From Ophiosphaerella korrae (Eukaryota > Ascomycota > Dothideomycetes > Pleosporales > Phaeosphaeriaceae): a stretch of DNA of 64,000 nt. The stretch is from NCBI GenBank assembly GCA_028456385.1, contig JALNQF010000006.1, positions 248,001 to 312,000 of the forward strand, read 5' to 3'. Each line of letters starts with the position of its first letter. Position 1 is the stretch's first letter. Both the position numbers and the translations under genes were made by a program. The notes beneath the pieces were generated by a model, which did no database searches, was not told the DNA's origin, and was given only the letters and a program-made list of their open reading frames with translations. Below are positions 1 through 11,253 of the stretch, piece after piece.

Positions 1-2331
1 GGCGAAACCGTTGCGTTGCTCCATAGCCTCACAGTTGCGCCAGTTTCCCCCAACAGCCTCGAGAAGGATCTTGATAGCACGTAGCATGGTGTCCAAAGAC
101 TCAGCGACTTGCACGAGTTTCAAACCTACGGCGACACAGCCTCCAATTCGCCATATAGCATCATCAAGCGACTGGGGAACTACTACAACTGGGTCGCCCG
201 ACAGTCGACCAAAGCCACGAGGCTGTGAAAGCGCATCATTCACCGATGGTACTGCAGCATTGATGATCAGCGGCGTGCTATGCATCCTAGTATACCTGTG
301 CAACGTCTTTGCTGATTCTCTTGATAGGGATCGAATTAGCTGGGATTCGTCCACCGCATTTCTGTCATCATCGTCCATTACTGAGCTTGGTGCAAAGCTT
401 AGCAGAATTTTTGACTCTGGCATTAATTGACTAGCGTTTGAACGGATTGCAGCAACAATCTCTGAACGCTCCTCTCTACCAGGATGTAACATCTCATTGT
501 ATACGTGAAGCTCGGCGGATGTTCTATAAGTCTGGAAAGAACCAAGTCTATCTTGAAAGTTGCCGCAATATCGTGGGCCAAGCTTATGATATACTGCAAT
601 CAATTCGTCTGATAGTGATTCTGAAAACAAGTGAAATGATGCTATGGAGAGCTTCGAAGTGAGCACATTTCGGCCAAGCCGTGGAGCTAGGTTTCGGGGT
701 GTTCCTAGAAAGGCAAAGATGTTGTGTTTTGAGGTACTCGAAGACATGGATGCAAAACTTTCCTGGCTACTGTCAAGTACAGGAGGGTGCGATGGGTAAT
801 GAGCTTTCATGGTCTCGGTGAATTCGCCATCGATGAAAAGCGAAGCTTTTGACGGACCTATACCAATAGCTTTGGCTCGTCGATGGGCAACCGCAATGTG
901 GTACCACCTACCCTGTTCGAAGCGGGGAGCCTTCTTGAACCGTACGCTCGGGATGACGCCAGATGCGTGGCCCATGAATGTTTGAAGGATAAAACAGCGA
1001 GTATCTTTTTCAAGGTAAGCCATTAAGAAGCAGGTTTGAGTATCATCGTATGCGCCAAAGAGAGTGGTGTGACAGTTGGTGTCAAAGTTATCGACACGTA
1101 TCCATGTTGCAAAGGTGTAGCCACCGCCAGGAGAGACGGGTGGAAATGGGCGTCCAATATCTGGAAGTTCGACCGCGCTGAAGCCATGTAGGGACAAATC
1201 GAATTGTATAAAAGGTGGGCTCCGTGATGACTTCATTCCTTTGAGCAAATATTCGGCAGCCTGGTCCGAAGTAGATGCTTTGCGAAAGAGATAATAGGCA
1301 TCATCAAGCTTGTTGATGCCGAATTCAACCAAAGTATCAGCTAGCTCTCGCAAAATGGTAGATTCAGTAGAGCCGCACTTGTTGTCGAAGAGAAGGGGAA
1401 GAATGATGCTTAGTACACCAGTGACATGGAGGGTTCCTTTGTTGTAGGCAGAGAGCATGCTAATCTCGAGGATGGCTAACAACACGGAAATTGATAGTGC
1501 TTTGGACTTGGTGCCTGGCGCGTCTCCACCTGAGAGCCCGCGCCAGAAATGTAAGATGGTTGGTATTATATCTGAGTTCTGGAGCACTTCATTGCCGCTG
1601 AAGATGTCTCGTATCTGAGCCCGCAGTGGATCTAGATCGATCTCGGCGTCACTGTACACAGATCGTGGGCTTGAGACGACGATTTCGGTGGGCTGAGAAT
1701 TATCGGCGGCGGCAGGGATGGTATCCCGCTTGAACTGAACTTGCACTACTTGGTTGTCAATGTCCCGGAAGATGCGTGTCATGGCCTCTTCGCCTAGTGC
1801 AAACGCGAACAAGCACCCAAACAACTGCTCCTGTCCTGCATCATCCCGCTTGCTTTCAGACTGCCCACCGAAAATGCCAGTGCTAGCCAGGGCCTGTTCC
1901 AGTGCCCCCCAACCGCCGTCTTCAACCCTCTTGGCAAAGAATCGCTGGTTACCGGAATGCTCGTTCAGTGCGTCTGACAGGACGTCGAGGGTAGCCTTGA
2001 TGACGCCGAAGAAGTCGAGGCGGTCGGGCGTAGACAGCTCGGCAGGCTTATAGAAGCCGGCGAGAGACCGGATGGTGAGGAGCAGAACCTCGAAGCCCCG
2101 CACGTGGCGGAAGGCATCCTTGGTATGTGTCTGGTCGTTTGAGTCTATCAGCAGCTGGCGCATGCGGCGAAGGGCATTGCTCTGGCTCTGGAGTATATCG
2201 GCAGTCGGCGGAGCGGATTCGGCGGCAGCGGACAATTCATCGGCAAGGCTACGAAGCTCAGCTATCTGGTTGTTCATCGGCGGGATCCTTGAGGCTGCAG
2301 TTGAGGATCGATGAGGGCGTGTTGTCGTCAT
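1..2331 (-). CDS. BPH1: BEACH-domain protein, N-terminal part (BPH1/beige-like), cut by window edge
   Basis: A single open frame of 777 codons runs from the ATG at 2331 to the left edge with no stop or intron, so only the N-terminal part is present. The first 370 residues are helical and alpha-solenoid-like, containing FRHVRGFEVLLLTIRSLAGF and GGWGALEQALASTG, as in fungal beige/BEACH proteins. Residues about 375-580 look like the concanavalin-A-like lectin fold of this family (FATWIRVDNFD, RWYHIAVAHRR, LFIDGEF). The PH-BEACH and WD40 parts would lie beyond position 1 and are not seen. BEACH proteins are large scaffolds in vesicle and membrane traffic; yeast Bph1 acts in protein sorting and cell-wall integrity. 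Family assignment is from these motifs only. A second Met at codon 19 (MNNQIAEL) could also be the start. Confidence 0.82.
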   Translation of the reverse strand, partial: MTTTRPHRSSTAASRIPPMNNQIAELRSLADELSAAAESAPPTADILQSQSNALRRMRQLLIDSNDQTHTKDAFRHVRGFEVLLLTIRSLAGFYKPAELSTPDRLDFFGVIKATLDVLSDALNEHSGNQRFFAKRVEDGGWGALEQALASTGIFGGQSESKRDDAGQEQLFGCLFAFALGEEAMTRIFRDIDNQVVQVQFKRDTIPAAADNSQPTEIVVSSPRSVYSDAEIDLDPLRAQIRDIFSGNEVLQNSDIIPTILHFWRGLSGGDAPGTKSKALSISVLLAILEISMLSAYNKGTLHVTGVLSIILPLLFDNKCGSTESTILRELADTLVEFGINKLDDAYYLFRKASTSDQAAEYLLKGMKSSRSPPFIQFDLSLHGFSAVELPDIGRPFPPVSPGGGYTFATWIRVDNFDTNCHTTLFGAYDDTQTCFLMAYLEKDTRCFILQTFMGHASGVIPSVRFKKAPRFEQGRWYHIAVAHRRAKAIGIGPSKASLFIDGEFTETMKAHYPSHPPVLDSSQESFASMSSSTSKHNIFAFLGTPRNLAPRLGRNVLTSKLSIASFHLFSESLSDELIAVYHKLGPRYCGNFQDRLGSFQTYRTSAELHVYNEMLHPGREERSEIVAAIRSNASQLMPESKILLSFAPSSVMDDDDRNAVDESQLIRSLSRESAKTLHRYTRMHSTPLIINAAVPSVNDALSQPRGFGRLSGDPVVVVPQSLDDAIWRIGGCVAVGLKLVQVAESLDTMLRAIKILLEAVGGNWRNCEAMEQRNGFA

Positions 2332-3243
2332 TTTCAGGCGCGTCCGCCGTTGCGGGGACTATGTGGGAGGAGAGTGTTTTGGGGTAAAAAGCACAATCAT
2401 GTCTCTGTGGGCCAGGTGGTCAGCATGAAGCAGTGCTTGCTGTTCCAGCTGCTGTAACAATGCTGTGCAGAGTTGCCTTCAGCCCACATGCAAATGCGGC
2501 GAGCGGTGGACGATGCTAAATTGGGTATAGAGCTAGGACCCTGATTCTGCAACGCCTGTAACTGGCTGGACAGGCAGGCGGCAGGAAACGGTGCAGACAC
2601 AGCAGCGGCACACCATGCACAAGGGGCACCATGCATCCATGCCAGGTTCATATATAAGGGATGCACACCAGCTGCCTCACGCGGGCGTTGCCTCAGAGCT
2701 GCTGACGTCCATGGTTGAGCAGTGCAGCCTGCTGTCACGAGGGCCTATGGGCACTTGGCCCAGAAGGGCAAAGCGCGGGGCAGCCTCATGTTTGAGGTGT
2801 GGGCGGAGTGAGACTCACAACACGGCGAGCAGTCAATGGAGCCATGCATGCCGATTCGACCATGGGCAACGCGAATCCTGCGACTCTCGCTGAATTGTCC
2901 AGCTCTGCAAACCGCCAATGCAAACATCCCCTGGGCGGTATGGCCATCGAATGGCAGCGCAGGCCAGGCGCGTGCATGGGCACCGGATAGAGTTTAGCAT
3001 GCTACCCCAGCCTCACACGCTCACACAGCCGCGACTGGTCACATGTGTCGTCATGACCGTGCGCCTCGGTGTAGATAAGCTCTCCATCGCCATAGCTACC
3101 TCCCCAACACTCCTTCCCCAACGCCATCTCTCTCTCTCTCCATCCATCACACCTCCCATCTCCCCCATCTTGTTTCCATCGCTTGTCGTACCCCCTCGCC
3201 TTCTCCTCATCAATAGATCTCGCTGTGCGAGCCCATCGCTACC
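2332..3243. promoter_or_regulatory. Intergenic region between divergent BPH1-like and subtilase genes
   Basis: No supported gene; the short open frames on both strands overlap each other and resemble nothing. The last 140 bases before the protease ATG are strongly pyrimidine-rich (about 3100-3235), typical of promoters of highly expressed filamentous-fungal genes. A TATATAAG string lies at 2651-2658, about 590 bases upstream of the ATG, which is far for a TATA box unless there is a long 5' leader. Confidence 0.4.
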
Positions 3244-5239
3244 ATGAGGTACTCATCGCTGTCCCTGCTACCGGCGCTTGCCGCTGCGTCGCCCATGCTG
3301 CAAGTCGGCACCATTCACAAGGACGCCGCTCCCATCCTGTCGACAACACAGTCCAAGGAGGTACCCAACTCGTACATGGTCGTCTTCAAGAAGCATGTCA
3401 AGGAGAGCCACGCCAAGGAGCACCACAGCTGGGTGCAGAGCATCCACACAAAGAGCTCTAATGAGCGCATGGAACTGCGAAAGCGGTCCCAGTTCCCCGT
3501 CACAACTGAGATCTTCGATGGTCTCAAGCACACATACAACATTGTTGGCGGCATGGTTGGCTACTCGGGTCATTTCGACGAGGAGACCATCGAGGCCATC
3601 CGAAGACACCCTGATGTAAGTTGCTATTCCTCGTCTTCACATTCGAGACGCGATTACGAGTCGGCTACATGCATTGTCATCATACAAAGCCAGCGTAGCC
3701 TGGTTGTGCACCACCCAATGACTGCTGCCTGGAGCCGAGCCGAGCTTTGCCACTGCGCAAGCTTATCGCACGAGCTATCTGCGAGTGTCTGAGAGCACTC
3801 TGAATGGCATCTGCAAGCTTGAATCGTCATCGCGATCAGGCCCAGGCTGTTGTCCGGCTGTTCTGCCCTCAGTCAGCCTGATGACTCCCAGGAGTGGCTA
3901 GCCTTATCTCCGAATGCAGCTCCGGAACACGCAATCAGTCGCAATCACACGTGATTTGATTTAGGTACTCAGGTACCCGCTGTACAGCAACACTAACGTA
4001 TGATAGGTCGACTACATCGAGCGTGACTCAATTGTCCACACAATGGGTGGAGATGACCACGAGACCGAGAAGAACGCCCCATGGGGTCTTGCCCGTATCT
4101 CTCATCGTGATTCCCTGAGCTTTGGCACATGGAACAAGTACCTCTACGCTGCCGATGGTGGTGAAGGTGTCGATGTTTATGTCATTGACACTGGTACCAA
4201 CCACAAGCACGTCGACTTTGAGGGCCGCGCTCACTGGGGCAAGACCATCCCCACCGGTGATGCGGATGAGGATGGCAACGGTCACGGCACTCACTGCTCC
4301 GGTACCGTCGCCGGGAAGCGTTATGGCGTTGCCAAGAAGGCCAACGTCTACGCTGTCAAGGTTCTCCGCTCCAATGGCTCTGGCACCATGTCAGATGTCG
4401 TCAAGGGTGTTGAGTATGCTGTCCAGGCTCATAACAAGGCTGTCAAAGATGCCAAGGATGGCAAGAAGAAGGGCTTCAAGGGTAGCGCTGCTAACATGAG
4501 CTTGGGTGGTGGCAAATCTACTACTCTCGATCTTGCTGTCAACGCCGCTGTCGATGCTGGTATTCACTTCGCCGTCGCTGCCGGTAATGACAATGCCGAC
4601 TCTTGCAACTACTCCCCTGCTGCCGCTGAGAATGCCGTCACTGTCGGTGCCTCCACCCTCCTTGACGAGCGCGCTTACTTCTCCAACTACGGCAAGTGCA
4701 ACGACATCTTTGCCCCTGGTCTCAACATCCTTTCCACCTGGATCGGCTCTGAGCATGCCACCAACACCATCTCCGGTACTTCCATGGCCTCTCCCCATAT
4801 TGCCGGCCTCCTCGCCTACCTTTTGTCTCTTCAGCCTTCCAAGGACTCTGCCTTCGCTGTTGCTGATATCACCCCCAAGAAGCTCAAGGCTAACCTCATC
4901 TCCATCGCCACCGTTGGCGCTCTTTCAGACGTTCCCAGCAACACCAAGAATATCCTCGCCTGGAACGGTGGTGGGTCGGCCAACTACACCAATATTGTTG
5001 AGCAGGGTGGTTACACTGCTAAGAAGGCCGCCGAGAAGGAGGAGTCTGAGTTCCGCATCACCATTCCTTCCCTGTCTGAGATGGAGAAGGACATGGAGTG
5101 TGAGTATGAGAAGGCTAAGGCTGCTGCCGGTCGCACTGGCTCCAAGCTTGAGAAGCTCGAGCATCAGATTGAGGACTTCGTCGCTGAGGAGATGGAGTCT
5201 CTCTTCAACGAGTTCAAGGAGCATGTTGCTCACAAGTAA
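3244..5239 (+). CDS. Cerevisin-like vacuolar subtilisin serine protease (Prb1/Alt a 15 type)
   Basis: Exons 3244-3615 and 4007-5239; the 391-nt intron starts GTAAGT, has a CACTAACG branch site and ends AG at 4006. Protein of 534 residues. Residues 1-16 are a signal peptide. An I9 inhibitor propeptide follows (about 40-124, NSYMVVFKKHV). The S8 catalytic domain has Asp185 in YVIDTGTNHKHVDFEGR, His217 in GHGTHCSGT, oxyanion Asn318 in AAGNDNADSC and Ser383 in GTSMASPHIAG. The last 65 residues are a charged helical tail. The enzyme is expected to be an endoprotease that matures by self-cleaving its propeptide and works in the vacuole, in protein turnover and autophagy; orthologues in Alternaria, Cladosporium and Curvularia are known allergens. 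Codon use is strongly C-ending, consistent with high expression. The intron is unusually long for this window. Confidence 0.95.
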
Positions 5240-5698
5240 ACAGGTTCACGTCGGCCTGGATGTATGGAAATCGTTATTTCGATAGGCTACTGGGACAGGC
5301 TAGGAGCAATTCTGGCGTCGAATTGTGTGCGGTGCATGTCTCGTATCTCATTTGGGTTCAATCTGATGTACTGTAATTGCTTTTTATTCCCGTCACGCAT
5401 AACAAACCTGATGTGCTGTATTGCTAGAAATAGAGATACTGGTTGTATCTTTGATACTTTCGCCCGCTGCTTGCTCGTTGGTGACTAATTAAGTGCAGCA
5501 ATGTATTCACGCCAACTAGAGGAGCGAGCTTTGCGCTGACAGCGATAGCGAACAAAAATAGACAACTTGATGCACCCGAACGGATTGCAAAGTCTTGTAC
5601 GTTGACGCGCAGAGAAGAAAGAGGAGCAACAATAATGATAATAATAATAACATTAATGGATAACAGTAGCATGCTTCTATCCCATCACAGCCCCATCA
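5240..5698. other. Intergenic region between convergent genes, nothing recognised
   Basis: This holds the 3' ends of the protease (plus) and the zinc transporter (minus). A short AATAATGATAATAATAAT run lies near 5631-5648. No gene is supported. Confidence 0.5.
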
Positions 5699-6934
5699 CT
5701 AACAACACTTCAACTCTTCACACACCACTTCACACGGCAGCTCACACTTCTCGATACTCGGACTCGTCGTACTCAACGTCGTCGTCACCCCATCCCCACT
5801 CTCATACTCCGACTCCGCCGCAACTTCCGGCTGCAACGTCAAAGAATGGATACCATAGGCATGCAAACACTGTCTAAATGTCTGGGCTTTTTGCATAAAG
5901 CTCGCGATATCAGGATCGCTAACAACAATATGCGCGCTCGCAACAGTCTTCTTCTGATCCAGACGCCAAATGTGCAATTCATGGACACTGACGACGCCCG
6001 GTATGGATTCAAGATCGTGTTTGACGTCGTCGAGTTTGACGCCAGTGGGCGCAGACTGGAGGAGGATTTTGCCGCTGCGTTTGGTCAGGGGCACGGCGGA
6101 GATGAGGATCATGGTTGCGATCCACATGCTGACGGCGGGGTCTGCGTAGAAGCGCTTTTCCGACTTGACGAACCAGATGATGGCGGCGGAGATGATGACA
6201 CCGATGTTGTTGATTGCGTCGCCGAGGACGTGGATGAGGACGCCCATGATTCCGAGGTCCATGCCGTGCTTGGGGGGTGTGGCGATGATGTGCATATGTG
6301 CTGCGTGTGTGGGGGTAGGTGTGGTTCTTTGGTTTTCGATGTCGGGGGTTGGGCCATGGTCGTGATCGTGGTCATGTTCATGGAGGAAGAGGGCACTGAT
6401 GAGATTGAGTGTGAGGCCTACACATCCGATGATGAGGACTAGTTTGGGGTTGGAGACATGTTCAATGGAAATGAAGCGCTCAATGGATTGGAGGGCGATG
6501 CTAAGGCCCAGAGCAAGGAGGAAGGCGCCGTTGAAGAAAGCACCGAGGAGTTGTGCTCGGGCCCAGCCGAAGGAGAGGTCTTGGGGGTAGGTTTTGCGCT
6601 CAGTGACTTGGACGGCTACGAGAGCGACGATGAAGCCAATGAGATCGTTCAACTGTGTGTGAATTAGAAGCTGTGGGATTTGGGTGATTGGCTAGTGACA
6701 TACGTAGTGAAAGGCATCTGCTACAAGGGCAAGGGATTTGGTATAGAAGCCCACAGATATCTCTGCAAGGAAGAAGGCAAAAGATATGGCAATGACTGCC
6801 CGGAGTCGCGTCTTTCGGCTCATCTGAAATCGGCCATGTTTGTGTGAATGTGGTTCAGCATGGTCATGTCCGTGGTCATGTCCGTGGTCATGAGAATGGC
6901 CCTGCCCTTCGTCGTGATCATGAGAGTGAGCCAT
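5699..6934 (-). CDS. Zinc/cobalt cation diffusion facilitator (ZRC1/COT1 type)
   Basis: Exons 6934-6704 and 6652-5699, with a 51-nt intron (GTATGT..CAG); 394 residues. The start is the ATG at 6934; the frame is open further upstream but only to a TTG. The N-terminus is a histidine-rich cytosolic stretch (MAHSHDHDEGQGHSHDHGHD). Six membrane spans follow, with the two CDF metal-site motifs: His76/Asp80 (DAFHYLND, split by the intron) in TM2 and His218/Asp222 (HVLGDAINN) in TM5. A second His-rich loop (HEHDHDHDHG) lies between TM4 and TM5, and a C-terminal cytoplasmic metal-binding domain contains VVSVHELHIWRL. By family it is a proton-coupled exporter moving Zn2+ (and possibly Co2+) from cytosol into the vacuole or secretory pathway. 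The Cys-rich end (CELPCEVVCEELKCC) is an extra possible metal ligand. Confidence 0.93.
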
Positions 6935-7468
6935 CGGATAAGGATGGACGATGAAGAACGATTGAAAGAGAATCAATTAAATAGAAAAACGGCGCTTAAT
7001 AGGGTATACAAACGGCTTCTAATGCCGCGTTTAAGTATTCGCTGTACAACTGAGTTGTGTGTCACCTCGCATTTCGATAACATACTGATGACAGATCGAC
7101 GGCAGACCCCGGTCTATTTGAAGGTGCGGCCCAGCCCACAAAATCATAGCGCCTTCCTATACCAGTCATCTCATAGGATAATTATTGCACGGAAAAACCT
7201 GGATAAATTTACTGATGTGAAGCGAGAATTGTAGTGAAGTTACAGGCGTTAGTGTTGATGTCGTGAATACTTTTATCACATGACGGTCCACAAACGGTTA
7301 GCACCGGGATGATAAAGTCGATCGCAACTTTCAGGGTCCCCTCGGCCGGCGTAGAATATCTCACGGCGGAAAGCTAGCAGACCGACCAGACTTACAACCA
7401 GCGCCCTTCACCCCGCCTCAAGCTACTGAAGCCTTGCACAAAGTAGTGCCGCACTCCCACACATCACC
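6935..7468. promoter_or_regulatory. Divergent promoter region, zinc transporter / small zinc-finger gene
   Basis: This 534-base stretch separates two divergent starts. No gene is supported. A CT-rich leader (TTCACCCCGCCTC) precedes the ATG at 7469. Confidence 0.4.
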
Positions 7469-7830
7469 ATGGGTAACGGAGCCAAGTATGTCACTTCTTC
7501 CATCACACCCTCCACCCCCGGGCAAGACAAGTCGCTAACCACGCAGCAGAGCACAGCAGAAGCGCGACCGCAAAGGCGACGGCGGCCCCAAGGAAGCAAA
7601 GAGTCAACTCAAAGCCGTACGTTTTTTTCTGCCCCAGCCCAAGAACCGGAACCAATCTGCTAACACACAACCCAACCCAGAACGCCGCAGCGCAAACCAT
7701 CAAGTGCAAAACCTGCTTTCAGACCTTCCAGGGCACCACTAGCCAGAAAATGCTGACCGACCACGCTACCAACAAGCATAGCAAGCAGTTCACCGATTGC
7801 TTCAGTGCCGACGACGGCACGGCCAAATAG
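7469..7830 (+). CDS. Small 4F5/SERF-like zinc-finger protein (At2g23090-like)
   Basis: Three exons: 7469-7485 (only 17 nt), 7550-7616 and 7681-7830, with 64-nt introns that both have CTAAC branch sites. The product has 77 residues. The N-terminus is basic and 4F5-like (MGNGAKAQQKRDRKGDGG). The C-terminus carries one C2H2-like zinc-binding unit, CKTC then HATNKH. This architecture is conserved in short eukaryotic proteins of the 4F5 and zf-met2 families, whose function is poorly defined; a nucleic-acid or chaperone-like role has been suggested. The reading frame is kept only if the first intron ends after CAGCAG at 7549, which joins AA to A and gives Lys-Ala-Gln-Gln. Confidence 0.88.
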
Positions 7831-8718
7831 GCCGTGCAGTGCATGCGACATGTGAGATTATTGCCACTGTGAAAATGCGTGATGACTTGAAGGGAAACAC
7901 TGGCAACGAAACAAGGCGATAGGGTGGATAGAGCATGGTGCGGCGTAGGGGTGTATCCGACTTGGGAAATATATCATGAATGCATTGGTTTCTTCTGTCC
8001 AGCCTGCTTTGTGAAGAATGCGTTGCAATGAGTGGGTGGGTGGGTGGGTGGGCGAGTTCCCAAACGCAACGCCATTGTTGCACGCTGCTACTGTTGTACA
8101 CACGTGCATGTGGGACTGTGACGGGTGTGGTTTTTCTCTGGAGAACGGGTCGGGACTGCGGATTGAATGGTGATGGCAATCTTTGGGACGACGAGGTATC
8201 CGGCTATAATAAGGTTGGTCGACCGTGTGGCATTGTTGGCAAGCTGTGTAATCCACGAAGACAACATGATATTTACGCAGCTACCTCATACAATCTATGT
8301 GTCTTGATACCAGCTCTCTATGGTGAGAAATACCCAATATAAATATATGAACTAGGTGACGTATAAGACAATCAATATACATTCAGTGGTTATTTACGAG
8401 GGCTTTGCTGAACCTCGCACTCTACCATGTTTAGGTACGGCCACACAACTCTCCACTTTCTCGCACAGCTAACACCAAACCCACTAAATACTTGCAATCA
8501 ATCATGGGACAATCCAACAATTTCAATTCCCAAACCTCAAGATATAGAAAGGTATACTACTACTACTACTACTACTACTGGGTATCTATCTGCCAACGTA
8601 CGATTACATATTATACAGGTAAGAGCGAAGGAAAAAGGGACATAGGAAAGCGTTTGTCGAACAGACATACGGATGCAAATAATTGTGCTGGCTCCTCTTT
8701 CCACGGCGTACAAAACCC
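7831..8718. repeat. Intergenic region with (GGGT)n and (TAC)n microsatellites
   Basis: No gene is supported. It holds a GGGT tandem run at about 8033-8053 and a pure TAC run at 8555-8579. The 3' ends of the two flanking convergent genes fall here. Confidence 0.6.
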
Positions 8719-11253
8719 TCACATGATCATCGTACCGAGTATCATGCACATGCCCACTACGCCCGCTTGCCATCCAAATGATCTCCACCGTGCGCTTGGT
8801 ACCTTGACACCATGGGTAGCAGCACCAGTGAACACCGTTGTAGTCTGTTGCGCCGCCAAGGCAGTGGCATTGGTTGGGACTAGAAAACCCTGGGCCATTA
8901 CGACTGTTGGCGCAAGCGAGGCCGCGGTCGGCGAAGGTAGCGGGTTCGGGACGGCAGCAACAGCGGAAGTGGCGGTGTCACTAGATGGCAAGGAGATCGC
9001 GGCAATTGATGAACTTGACACCAGTGACGAGTTCGATGCGACGGGAGATCGGGAGAGTGAAGGCGAAGCTAGGGGGGCGGTAGCCAAGGTAGTGTTACGA
9101 GCTGGGGGCAACGAAGCCGAGATGACGGATGAACCCGACGCCGCGGATGGCATAGGGAGTGATTTTGAAGATGGCTGGACTGTAGCTGATACAATGGTAC
9201 GACCTGACGATGAAGAAGTCGAGTTAAGGGATGACTTGGACGTCGCAGATGGCTTCAATAGTATAGGTGTTGTCGAAGCCATAGGTTGGTTTACCCAGCT
9301 ACGGGTTACGATGCTGGGACTACCAGTCACGATACTGGGGCTACCCGTCTTAGTTGACCTAGTCCCATTCAAAATAGGTGTAGGTGCATAGGGCCAGTTC
9401 GAGGTTGCGGTAAGTGTATTTGTACCAGGCAATATCGTCGTAACGTTGCACGGTGTTGCCGTCGCCTGCGTCGGGATCATAGCCGTTGCAGTCATGAAAA
9501 GACTCTTCGGATTGACGCAAGCAGTAACCAATGGAAAGGCAGTAGAGAAGATTTGCGCCCCCAGATCGAAGCCGTTAAAGGGTGGTGGAATGAGGGGCAG
9601 GTTAATACCAAGACTGACATCCGCTGTAATAGAGATGTTCGCTCCGACTAGGACTAAGGGTCCAGAAATTCCTCCCTGGATGATGCCGCTTGTCCTGTTT
9701 GAAGAGGGTGCGGAAGGAAGTGTTGCATTACGTTGGTTACCACAATTAGCTGCTGCGTTGGTCGACAGCTTCGCGTCTAAACGAGGAAGGTTCATGGAAA
9801 CAACAGCCTCAGCTTTGAGTTGGGTCAAAAACTCGAAGCCTATCGGAATTGTTGGCTTGAAGGCAACATCAACCAAAACGTCGATGTCTGTGATATTAAC
9901 GATGAAGGGAAGCGGTGTAAGTGTGGTACCGGAGAAGCCGTTAATGCCACTGTTACCGATGTTCCCGAGTTCGAGGCGGATGTTGGAGTTGTCGGGAACC
10001 TATGAGAATCAGTTTCCGTTTGATTGTATATGCCATAACCAGACTCACCGCAACATCGATACCATATTTGAGCTCGAATCCACCACTGATATCGAAACCG
10101 ACAGCAATCCTGGGCTCGAAGACTGCACCCGCCTTTCCGATACCAGGAATGACAAAGCCAAATACTGGTACCGAAAATAAGGAGATATCAAACGATCTCG
10201 CCTCCTTTGGGCGAGCGAACAATTCCAAACGTGCACCAACACCTATAGCTGCAAGCTCGATAAAGCCGCCAGAAATGACATCGGAAAGGCCCTTTCCATC
10301 ATCACCACCTTGAAGGAAATCCGGAATGAGGCCAATCTGAGAGAGGTCGATTCGGATCGCGCCTTGGGAAAGCACCACTTTTCCCCGAGTCGAGCAGTTG
10401 GCGCATCCGATCTCAATAGGGAGCTCCGGTATTGGTACAAGCTCTCGAAGACCCGCAAGGAAGCTTTCCGCTGCGAAAGTGGTGTCAATTATTTCTCGCG
10501 TAAGATCAAATGTTGCGATTGTAACGTTATCAGGCGTGTCCTGAGGGATCTCAACCGACTGGCGCTTCTTGCGGATTTTCGAAAAATCAGAGTGGCGTCG
10601 GAACAGATGATCATCAGTAGTGTGACCAAAGGAAATGTCAAATAGATCAAAGGCATCATTCCAGTGGGATTGAGTCACTGAGACATCAAGTCCTTTGCCT
10701 TCGTCTGCGAATGCGACGTCGTGGACCCTTTGCATGTAAGTAAAAGCTAGTATCAAGATGGATATGAACTTACTTATAGACTGCTCGTTCACCCTCATCA
10801 TTACAGCTGTCATGCGATGTGATGATGAAACCACCGCTTTCTTCATGGCAAGAATGGTATGCGTCTCGTGCAGAGGACTCATCAACAAAGCTCAGCTTCA
10901 TTCGTCCATTCTCACATTGAACACTTTGCAGATGGTGCTCTATCTCCTCTAGACTGAGGATCGGCTTCTGTGACTCGACCTTGACTTGGGATGCGAAGGT
11001 GGATTTCCCGCTCCAACCATTCTCCTCTGTTTTTTTTTTCTGTCAGCATATTGAAGTAATACCTTCATGTCCACATACCCTCAATGTAGGCCAACTCAGA
11101 ATCGAACCTCTTCGTAATCCTCATGCTCCTCCGGAATAAGTCCGCTCGTTTTGTAGCTGCATGGAGTATCCGTTCGGCTGGAGGGCTGTTGGGCGAAGCT
11201 GCAACCACTCCTAGCTGGAGGCCAAGGCATGCTACAAGCACCCAGGGATACAT
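8719..11253 (-). CDS. Probable GPI-anchored Ser/Thr-rich surface glycoprotein, unknown function
   Basis: Exons 11253-11079, 11026-10774, 10727-10049 and 9999-8719, with introns of 52, 46 and 49 nt; 795 residues, all phases consistent. A signal peptide (MYPWVLVACLGLQLGVVAAS) is followed by about 550 residues of beta-rich extracellular domain with a single CANC motif. There is then a Ser/Thr/Pro/Ala-rich stalk of about 200 residues, ending in a hydrophobic tail (FGWQAGVVGMCMILGTMIM) fitting a GPI signal. The two-domain layout resembles fungal surface proteins annotated only with DUF7029/DUF7223-type domains; that link is from memory and not checked. Likely location is plasma membrane or cell wall. 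No enzymatic motif was recognised. The first intron contains a run of T on the plus strand. Confidence 0.75.

Noticed and set aside
4506..5285. Overlapping plus-strand frame of 259 residues in the protease exon
   Set aside because: A shifted frame of strongly biased Ser/Pro/Leu composition, caused by C-ending codons of the subtilase.
5846..6442. Acidic plus-strand frame of 198 residues
   Set aside because: Antisense to the zinc transporter; its Asp/Val-rich runs mirror His/Asp codons of the transporter.
8492..10180. Long plus-strand frames of 299 and 244 residues
   Set aside because: They lie exactly antisense to the Ser/Thr-rich stalk and ectodomain of the GPI glycoprotein gene, start inside a microsatellite or without a signal, and have no motif. 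The minus-strand model has consistent splicing, a signal peptide and a GPI tail.
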